Assembly (NCBI GenBank): GCA_036362985.1
Contig: JAYGXS010000007.1
Span: forward strand, 12,265,490 to 12,329,489
Direction of reading: 5' to 3'
Source of the DNA: Ligula intestinalis
Taxonomy: Eukaryota; Platyhelminthes; Cestoda; Diphyllobothriidea; Diphyllobothriidae
DNA: 64,000 nucleotides
Shown here: in pieces, positions 55,710 through 64,000 of the stretch
Layout of the letters: each line of letters begins with the position of its first letter
Numbering within the stretch: the first letter of the stretch is position 1
The notes under the pieces: model-generated
The model's database searches: none
The model's input: only the letters and a program-made list of their open reading frames with translations
Told to the model about the DNA's origin: nothing
Program-made: the position numbers and the translations under genes

Positions 55710-57920
55710 GACTCGAAAACTAAAATTAAACAAATAAATTACATCGTTAATATAAATTTAAAAAGACTGATAATGGTTACATCTTAAGACGTTTGTCTGG
55801 GGCAAGGCGTATGTATGTTGGACGGCCGACGGAACCTTTAGTGTTTAACTTAATTTATGGTTGCCCATGAAGACAATACAAGTTGTAGTTCTTCAAATGG
55901 AGAGAACAGATTTTATCCAGGTTACTTCGATAATTTACAGGCATGGATACTACTTAGGGTCAGAATGTTCCAGTAGTCACCACATACCTTAAAATTTTCA
56001 TAACTCTATGTAAGTTTGATCATTACCCGAATATCAATGTGAATGCATTTAGAAAGATTAAGAAATAATAATAAACGGCATCAGGCATATACGGTTCTTA
56101 AAATAAATATAGGAATTACTAAGTGCTTGAAAAAAAAATTTAATTTTCTTTAATCATCTGATTTTGGAGACGTAAAAAGAGATTTAAATAAGAACAATTA
56201 AATAAGATATTTAGCTAAATTTAAATCTTGAAGCTTCTACGTTCTACACATAGAAAGACCATTTCTATACTCAAGACATTCATTTATCTTAAGTCATACT
56301 CGATACGCATGTAATGAATGCCATCAACTAAAGTGTGTCATAATTTAACTTGTTTTTAATCTCTTCATTGATAAACTTATACATTCTGCATTTGTTCGAT
56401 TTTTAACTCCAAACCATTGTAATAGGATAGATATAAAGAGCATTTATCGAGATAACGTATTTTCCGATATAAGTTCTTATGAAGGTGGCAACGTTTTTGA
56501 TATAGAGAAATGCCCGAAAATAGCAAAACACATTGCCGGTAGTAAATCTTTTCCGCACTGGAGTTTTAAAACTACTATAACTAAGATAACTAAAAGACGT
56601 TCCATAAAATGTTACCTCTTATCATTGGTTTGATTGGATATTCGACTGACGAAAATTTGCGCATATTAACTTTTTTAAACGAAATGTTACAGTGAAATGT
56701 AATACGTTTGAGAATTTATGTAAGTTTTCTGAAGATAAACGATTCGATTTGCCTGAAGCGGAAACAACTTTCGATTGTCTTTAAATTAGATTGCCGTCCC
56801 CATGAGTAGATTTATTCAACATTTAGTTATAAACTTCCCAATTCAAAAAACTGCTCACATACGTTGCCATTTTTTAAAATCCTTCTTATTATTTCGTCTG
56901 TTGCCTTTCCAATTGAAGCAAAATCGGAACATTAAGTATACCTAGAACTATATTTCTTCATGACTTACATCCCATCAGGGCTTCTTTGTCGTACCATAGC
57001 GAGAACATTTTGTAAATTAAGTTTTAATTGAAGGATCTTCGAGTGTCATTATTTAAACAAATACTCTTATGTTACTGCATTTTGTGCAAGTACCTTTCTC
57101 AGGATAGCTGAAAAATAATTTTTTTAAATGGTCAATTTTACTGCAAACTAATTTTTTTTTCTTTAACTTGGCTTCATTCTAATGTGAACAATTTTGGATA
57201 AACTTTTTTTTCAGTCCTGGAAAGGATATGTTCTATACGCATTTTACCGATTTTGCAGTTCCTTCTTAGTATTAACAACATTAAAGTGTAATTTGGTTCT
57301 TTCTTTCGTACTAGCATACGAACTTCCTTCTGTATAAGACAACTCTCAATTTCCCAAAACAAATGGCCATTTCTTTGAATAAACCTTACTTAAATGATGA
57401 TTTTAAATAAGTAAAAGGCTTTCGCAGCATGAATGAATCAAAATAGTGTTACTAACTAAACGCTTAACTACCCGGTCTAATTTTATTATGAATGTTGCAT
57501 GGCCATTGGTGACAATTGTGGTTGCCCTCGTTTTATGCTGGAACATGATGGGTACCGAAGCTATGCGCGCACAAATTGGGGGTAATAATATTTTAAGTAA
57601 TATTACTAAGCAACGTGGCCCAGTCACGTTTTTTTCTCATTTAGATATAAACATAGATTGCTGACGATGGTCAGGTTCCTCATCTCTTGACACAAAAAGG
57701 GTGTATCATGGTCGCATGTCCGGTTCTTGGTGACGTTCTCGTACTTGTAGGTCTTTTCCTCGTATGAAACGTGGGCTCTTGATATTACTCGCCCTGGACC
57801 CCATGGCTTCCACCAAAATATGACAGAAATATCCTGATCCTATCATTCATATATATTACCCCACGAGCGACAATTTTTTTGCCTCAAACCAAATAAAGGG
57901 CCATGCCTAAAGAGTTTGTT
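55710..57920. other. AT-rich, no gene recognised
   Basis: About 2.2 kb with only short frames; none carries a domain signature. Confidence 0.35.
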
Positions 57921-57924
57921 TACT

Positions 57925-58155
57925 GTCTGCTCTTCTTGCTCAGTTACAGTGCTGACTCGTGTTAACTGAGTCAAACTGAGTCTATGTGACTTGAAAAAAG
58001 CGGTTATTTGCCTACAATTATGTCAACGACTTTTTTGAACTGTTCGGCAGTGCCAATGTATTTCTTAACTTCTATGTACTAAAGGAAGTTAAAAGGCGAA
58101 TGCGTATATTTACTTTGATAAAATGGACTTAATTGGGCTTCACTTGACTATATTT
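57925..58155 (+). repeat. LINE 3'-end-like repeat, sister of the copy in GST intron 1
   Basis: Aligns with 15715-15945 over its whole length: TTTACTGTCTGCTCTTCTTG, CAATTATGTCAACGACTTTT, TGTTCGGCAGTGCC, and GGAAGTTAAAAGGCG. The tail is decayed (CTTCACTTGACTATA rather than clean pentamers), so this copy looks older. Confidence 0.6.
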
Positions 58156-58159
58156 ATGG

Positions 58160-61100
58160 CCCTTTTTGTCTGCATTGCCAGCCATCGCGTTGATTCGATT
58201 AGCCATGGGAGACTGTGGCTTAAGCAGTATTGCGCATATTTTAACTTAGTGAGTATGCACTTACAAGAGTTCGCTTAACATTTACTTACTTATATTCTCA
58301 TATGTATGTCATGACTTTATCGTGAAATTCGTTATTACTCAAAGTGGAATTCGCTTACTGTGTTCATTTACACATTCCTATTGAAAACGTCGATCGTCCT
58401 ATAAGTGGATATTTTGAGTCTTGGAGGACCTCCTTTTGCCATTATAACCAACCGTTCGGAAGAATCAAACGAAACACACCACCATCTACACGCAAAATAT
58501 ATTGTTACAAAAAAATATGAATTCATGGATTTATGAAAAACGCAAACACAGAATTCTGTTGCTTATTCCTGTAGTTATCTCATAAATACACACATCAGAA
58601 AAATTGATGAATAAAGGTGCAAAATCAATTACTTACTCGACACTTTGCATAGAAAATCCTTCACCTTCCGAATGTAAGCATTCTCGCCAAACCTGCGAGA
58701 GCGCATGACTGCACTGTAAAGTAAGGAGGTTTCTCAATAATGACTTTGCGTTCGTGCTTCCCCTCAAAAGACTTATCTGTCTGAAGGACGTATTCATTCC
58801 ATAGAGTTCACACCTGCATTCACGAATCGAGTTGTTTTTCAGAAGACTTTTCATTTTACCTAAGTTGACCAAATTCCATTTTTCACGCATAGTACTCTGA
58901 CTGATTCCCATGCAGTCACCTTTGCGTAGCAGGGTTAACATTGTTAAACAAAGAGCAGTGTCACAGAGACAATATGGAAGCTCGTGCGTAACAGAAGACA
59001 GACAGCTCAAGAAATGCGATTTGGAGGAGCGGGTTGGCTCGGATGGAGGAATTATTTTATTGAGTGCATCATTGATGTCTGATTTTCGTCAGAACTGTAA
59101 ATCAGCTTTTATTTATCAAGGTTCCGTCCACTTTGGTGAGGAAAATTTAGAAATTACTACGCTTCCGATAATTTTGAAGCATATTTCCGTCTGCTGCGGC
59201 CACTTCACTCGCGGACGTGCCAGCTTGCGCCTTAATAAGCGAAAATATCATCCATTTCCCCTGTGGAAATAACAGGGGGAAATAGTCACTAAACTTGACA
59301 GATATGCAGGGCAGCGTAAAGGGTTTACTTCTTCTTTGATGTGCGAAGTTGAACGCAATGTAAATTTTGTTGCATACGCATGAATTTGTGATACTTTATA
59401 CCTCTTCCTGTTCGTCATGAAGTATAAGTTGTTTGCCGATGACACCATGACACTCTTTTCAGAAACCTCTCTAATAAGTCATACTTAACCTCGAAATATG
59501 GATTGGGGTATGACATACGCACGACCATACAGCCATTGAAAGTGTGCTTTCCATATGCAGCAAAAATATGGCACGTAATCAGTGACAATAAACGGCGTCC
59601 TATCTTTTTTTCTGAAGAACGTTATTATTTTAAATAATATGATATTTTAAAAATTCAGCTGTTATTACCTCCATGGTTTGCTAACGTACTGTCAGCTGTC
59701 TGCTCATGCAGCATTCTTCAGTTCATTTGTGTTCTGCATACAGTGGCTTGGTCTGTTCTGAAAGAAATAAGTCCAGAACAGCCCCTTTCCTATTTACAAG
59801 ACTAATTTGCTTGTAACTTTGACCATTATTTAAAGTTTTTACATTTGACCTCCCCCCTCTCCCATTTGCATGTAATGGCCTGACGAGAATTACTCAAACG
59901 TAAACGTATGCTTACCAATTACCCTTAGGATTATTTTTCCTAAAACTATGCTGATAACTTAAATTTGTACATCAGGAAACGAAAACGAACTCCACAATTG
60001 ATCTAGACATCCATTCACGCATAATTTAAACCTACCAAACTATCCTGGAAGCAAGCGCTGCTCATAAATACATTTAAGAACGTTATTCTGCCGTGAAATT
60101 TTGACTGCGCCTTTAAAAATAATTTTCGAAGGATGCATTTTACTCCCTAAACTTGACACTCAATCTCGCGAGTTACACTATTTTTCAGAATAATTTTTCG
60201 TGAACAAGGATTACCTCATCACCTTTTCTAATGACCTTAATCCAACTGATTACTGTGCAACCCATATGTGCCTCGCAGGATTAGCACTTTAAAAAAACGA
60301 GCTACGTCGTATAGAACATAATTCAATCCATATATATTGGAAGGCAGATATACAGAGACATTTTACTTTATGGATGGCCCCCTTTGCAAGTGTTCAATCT
60401 ATTAAGTGGCGTCATGGTTTAGTCATACCTGACAATCTGATATTATTTATCCAGTTTCCCTTTTTTGAGTCTAACTATAATGCATAGGGACCTGTGTCAC
60501 CGATAACAGAAAGTTGTATTTTCAGTTTTAACACAGAAGAACCCATAGCTGAAGTCGTGAAGTAGACGATCATGTCAGGTCATACGGGAAAATACCTCAC
60601 CTTACATATGGAAAACTGTTGGTTTGTCGGACACGACCTCACTATCGCTTCACAGAAGACTAATGTGTGCAGTGACCCGTGAGGCCTTCATATGTTGTCG
60701 GGATCGCTGCTTTTTCTACAATATTTCTTCGATGGATTTAAATGAGGTTTCACTTGTCATATTTTTGGAGCTCAGTGGTCATTTGGTTTAATAATATTAT
60801 TTTTCCCCTCAATAAGGTTTACAAGAAAATGCGTCACTTTTAGTCGAAGCTATAATATATTATAAAAACTCGGTTTAGTTGCACAATAACTTACAATTAA
60901 GTAAAAGTTATGTTTGTAAGCTAAATAGGGGTGTTGGCGTCAAATTCTGTGCTATGTGAAACTGCAAGGTCTTCAAAGGAAAGCATTAATCTACTGGATG
61001 TCAGTTTATTTGATCACCAACGTTAGATACCGCTAGTCCCCAAGTTTAATTTTAGTTAGATACTACCACAATGAGGAACTTTTAGTTAAAAAAAACTATT

Positions 61101-61555
61101 ATATACTTCAATGTTGCAATAATATTGGACTGAAAGCAAATGTTATCCAAAATTACACTTTATTACACCAAAATAACAGTATTGTATAAAATAATACGTA
61201 CCACCGGCTGCAAAAGACAGACGTCTGGGGCTCGGCACATTTAACCTGGATAATTAACCCATATTATACCGTCGGAATTAGTATGTTGTCTTCAATGAAA
61301 ACAGAACAACGTGTAATTAACTAATTAAGCACCGTACTTTAGCCATCTAATGTGACTACTTACTGAAATGCGAACTACGTAGAGGCAAAATAATTGCTAC
61401 CGTCGTGATAAGCCACAAGGTGATGTGTACAAAAAGCGAACGCTTGCAATTCATAGCATTTTGTACATTCTGCGGATAAATCTGTAAGCGATACAAATTT
61501 ACGAATAACTACGACAAGACTTAGAGGTTTCTCAACGTTTTCACGTAAAGTATTT
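58160..61555. other. AT-rich, no gene; parts of dispersed repeats
   Basis: 58720-58900 and 60430-60500 belong to the family described at 48600-49300. Overlapping open frames on opposite strands at 58633-59010 and 58910-59272 have no recognised domain and coincide with the repeat. The rest is unassigned. Confidence 0.35.
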
Positions 61556-61557
61556 AA

Positions 61558-61750
61558 TTGAAGACTGCATAAACAGCAAAATTTAATGGATCCATAAATT
61601 TGGAGAGGGCTCTTCAGTTGCCACCCCTCATTCCATAACGGAAATGAGCGTTAGAAAAAATACACAACTGAATTCATACAGAAAAAAATCGATAAAAACT
61701 GGCAAGGTCACTGTACATGGCTGAGGCATTCGATAAAGCTGAAAGTTTAA
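61558..61750 (+). repeat. Long direct repeat, upstream copy
   Basis: About 193 bp, starting TTGAAGACTGCATAAACAGC and ending CGATAAAGCTGAAAGTT, nearly identical to 63807-64000 (four substitutions and a small indel region seen). It flanks the head-to-head PLE fragments I and J, as expected for LTR-like ends of a PLE or a larger nested element. Confidence 0.9.
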
Positions 61751-61859
61751 CGGTGTAGACAGCAAAAACTGGATAAACAACGTCTAGGCAAAAATGAAAG
61801 AAAATTTGGGGAATGGAATGTGTAAACAAGGAGCCAGTGTTACCAAGGTAGAGTTAGGT

Positions 61860-62722
61860 TAACCACATGCTCCAATTGTTTGCATATGTCGGGTTTAAAC
61901 CACCTTATGTACGCTGCCTCCAGGTAGCGTAAGGTGCGAGTTGTTTGTGCTTGAACAAGTACTCGGAAGGATGTTTAAGGGTACACGGAGTGGCCCGTAT
62001 CTAGCAAGTGTTCAGTAATTGACGAGCGAGGTGTTCGTTTTTCTTGCTTAAATAACCAGCAAGGTAAGTGTTCCTTTGCTCTGGTGGCTAATTGCCTTTG
62101 CGTTCGCCCTATGTACTTGCATCCATAAGTGCATGGAAAATGCATAAACACAGTTTGAAGTGGCGTGCATCGGCAAGGCATCCTTCGCACGAGGAATCGG
62201 TAAAAGCTTTGTTAGATTGCAAATTATAAGCTCAGTGGCAAAATATGTCCTGTGAATGGCATTAACGAGTTGTCTCATGATGGTATCGAAAATGTTGTCA
62301 CCGCAAACGGCAAAGATAGGAAAACGGGCTTCTTCGGAACTATCTGTTCCGCCATTTTTGGGCGTAATGGTTTTTTATATTTGTCAATTAACTGTGTTGG
62401 GTATCCGCGCTTCTGTAGAGTTACCTTGAGTTTAGTTATTTCATCTTGCAATGTATCCACAGAACAGATTTTTCTCGTTCTCTGGAAGAGAGTGCATACC
62501 AAGTTTCGTTTTCATTGAATGGACACAAAACTCAAATAATGCAAGTACTGTCCTTTTCACGTATTCTTATGGTAGACAGTTCATGTGATGGAGCAATCTT
62601 TCTTTCTTGACATGTGAACATCGAGGAAAGAAAGCTGGTTATCCCGTTCCTGTTCCATGGTAAATTTGATCTTGGGATGAAGGCTGTTCATTATTAGCAA
62701 TAATTGTTCAGCTTCTTTGATG
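61860..62722 (-). pseudogene. Penelope-like element I, connector and GIY-YIG endonuclease
   Basis: Minus strand, reading down: TNNIKEAEQLLLIMNSLHP, KFTMEQERDNQLSFLDVHMS (end of reverse transcriptase), then frame 62275-62502 (CTLFQRTRKICSVDTLQDE, LQKRGYPTQLIDKYKK), then after frameshifts FPCTYGCKYIGRTQRQLATR and AKEHLPCWLF (GIY-YIG; frame 61975-62190), TEHLLDTGHSVYP, and YLEAAYIRWFKPDICKQ. Same architecture as PLE E. At about 62722 it abuts PLE J in opposite orientation. Confidence 0.8.
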
Positions 62723-63110
62723 TTGTTTGTGGCTTACCTAAAACCCATAAAAGGGATATTCCGTTGCGTCCTATTATATCGATGTACAATTCTCCCTTTC
62801 ACAGACAAGCGCAATGGCTAGTTAAAGAATTGGAACCGATCCACAATAAATATTCTGCCTAAACATTAAGAAACCGCTTCCAATTTATTGAGGAAATTAG
62901 AAATTAAAATATTTTAGACAAATATATGATCTCCCTTGACGTTGAATCATCATTCACCAACGTGCCACTAGATGAAACTATTGAAAGCATCTGCATCTAT
63001 TCTTCCGAAACTCGCCTTTCCCCTGAAATATAACGTGATTTATTTAAATAGTGTACGAAAGATATGCAATTTGTTTGTGCTGTCCGACCAGCTGGGGTTC
63101 AGGGTTATGC
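62723..63110 (+). pseudogene. Penelope-like element J, reverse transcriptase start
   Basis: Plus strand: VCGLPKTHKRDIPLRPIISM, HRQAQWLVKELEPIHNKYSA, then RNRFQFIEEIRN and MISLDVESSFTNVPLDETIE (first catalytic Asp block), fading after CTKDMQFV with two stops. The GLPKxHK and LRPI motifs are the start of PLE reverse transcriptase. It lies tail-out from PLE I, a head-to-head inversion junction. Confidence 0.75.
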
Positions 63111-63114
63111 TTGG

Positions 63115-63144
63115 CTGATGAAGACTAATAAGCCCGAAACAGTT
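63115..63144 (+). ncRNA. Hammerhead-like motif, second lineage, next to PLE J
   Basis: CTGATGA (63115-63121), AGACTAATAAGCCC, GAAAC, AGTTC. Both invariant core halves are intact here, unlike the three SINE-associated copies. Helix II (GACT/AGCC) has one A-C mismatch; the ancestral GGCT seen at 24.4 kb would pair perfectly. GAAACAGTT leaves a helix III of only two pairs, again compatible with dimeric folding. It lies on the same strand as PLE J. Confidence 0.5.
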
Positions 63145-63149
63145 CTGTA

Positions 63150-63800
63150 TTAATGTTCCCCCAAAATGCTGTCATTCCCCCCCGTTCTGCTATTATGTCT
63201 TAGCCGAAATCGGCCCGGCAGTCGGTCACCCGCTGGGAACTCTGACCAACACATGAATTTTGTTTACTTCGGAAGCTTATTCGATCGGTGTTTGCACATA
63301 TCTCATTAAATATATATATATATGCATCCGCTTTTACGGCACGTCATTGTGCAGCTTTAACACTTTTTTTTAAGTAAGAGGCTTTGGCTAGAAAATAACA
63401 GCATTAAACATGCATGCGTGTGCCAGATCTACCGCAGTTTCTTTCAGAAAAGCATAAGTGAAGTACACCAGAGCATTTGCATCATTGAAAAAGTCTGGTG
63501 GCGGATGACTTATACACAAACTTAAATTGAATACAGAATCTATCTTGATAATCGTGCCGGATGATTTTCCTAACCGAAAGGATGGTATGACCATCCTAAT
63601 TATGAAAAAAAATTCAAGGTTTAATTCGAGCTCTTTGGCATGTATAATGAAGGTGCAGATTATACAAAATTAACTCCATAACTGTAAGTTGGACCACAAG
63701 TACTTTAAAGTAGACGAGCACCTAACAATCATACTCCTATTTTTTAAATTATGTAAAATAAAATGATAATAAATATTATGTCAAACTTATTTTCCCTGGT
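63150..63800. other. No gene recognised; short AT microsatellite
   Basis: Unassigned sequence between PLE J and the downstream direct repeat; (TA)n at 63311-63322. Confidence 0.35.
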
Positions 63801-63806
63801 TAAAAT

Positions 63807-64000
63807 TTGAAGACTGCATAAACAGCAAAATTTAATGGATCCATAAATTTGGAGAGGACTCTTCAGTTGCCACCCCTCATTCCATAACGGAAATGAGCGT
63901 TAGAGAAAATACACAACTGAATTCATACAGAAAAAAATCGATAAAAACCGGCAAGGTCTCTGTACATGGCCAAGAGGCATTCGATAAAGCTGAAAGTTAA
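63807..64000 (+). repeat. Long direct repeat, downstream copy (runs to window end)
   Basis: Second copy of 61558-61750; may extend beyond the window. Confidence 0.9.

Noticed and set aside
58633..59272. Two overlapping 120-125-codon frames on opposite strands
   Set aside because: No recognisable domain, and part of the region matches a dispersed non-coding repeat.

Overview
The window looks like nuclear DNA of a parasitic flatworm (Platyhelminthes), most likely a cestode; the group is an inference. Three things point there: one intact mu-class glutathione S-transferase gene resembling fluke and tapeworm GSTs, introns as short as 34-35 nt, and a dense, mostly dead load of Penelope-like elements (PLEs) with GIY-YIG endonucleases plus CR1-like LINEs. 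No operon, phage or bacterial signal was seen. A 100-N assembly gap lies at 33624-33723.

Layout. 0-7 kb: PLE remnants A and B (minus strand), then PLE C (plus strand), whose two LTR-like ends each carry a small hammerhead-ribozyme motif; one further ribozyme cassette has inserted into PLE B with a target-site duplication. 8.8-11.9 kb: a nearly complete CR1-like LINE on the minus strand with endonuclease, reverse transcriptase and tail. 13.6 kb: a 99-bp tandem duplication. 15.2-18.8 kb: the GST gene (8 exons, plus strand). 18.9-20.0 kb: degenerate tandem repeats. 20.8-28.1 kb: SINE-like repeats, PLE D, and an unclassified repeat family, one copy of which is interrupted by a palindromic tRNA-like insertion. 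29.6-30.8 kb: LINE remnants. 31.2 kb: a canonical tRNA-Cys(GCA). 32.1-33.6 kb: PLE E, running into the gap. 34-43 kb: a long duplicated unclassified repeat enclosing PLEs F and G. 43-64 kb: visibly more AT-rich, with LINE and PLE fragments (45.6, 46.8, 49.6, 52.5 and 61.9-63.1 kb), unclassified dispersed repeats, and a ~193-bp direct repeat flanking a head-to-head PLE pair.

Only the GST gene and tRNA-Cys look like functional host genes. The most interesting material is RNA-level. Hammerhead-like motifs occur in at least three sequence lineages. Two share a self-complementary four-base helix-III element (ACGU or AGCU), consistent with the PLE-associated miniature hammerheads described as acting as dimers. 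Separately, a tRNA-like gene sits at the tip of a perfect 64-bp inverted repeat inside a transposed module. All calls come from reading the sequence; no database search was run.
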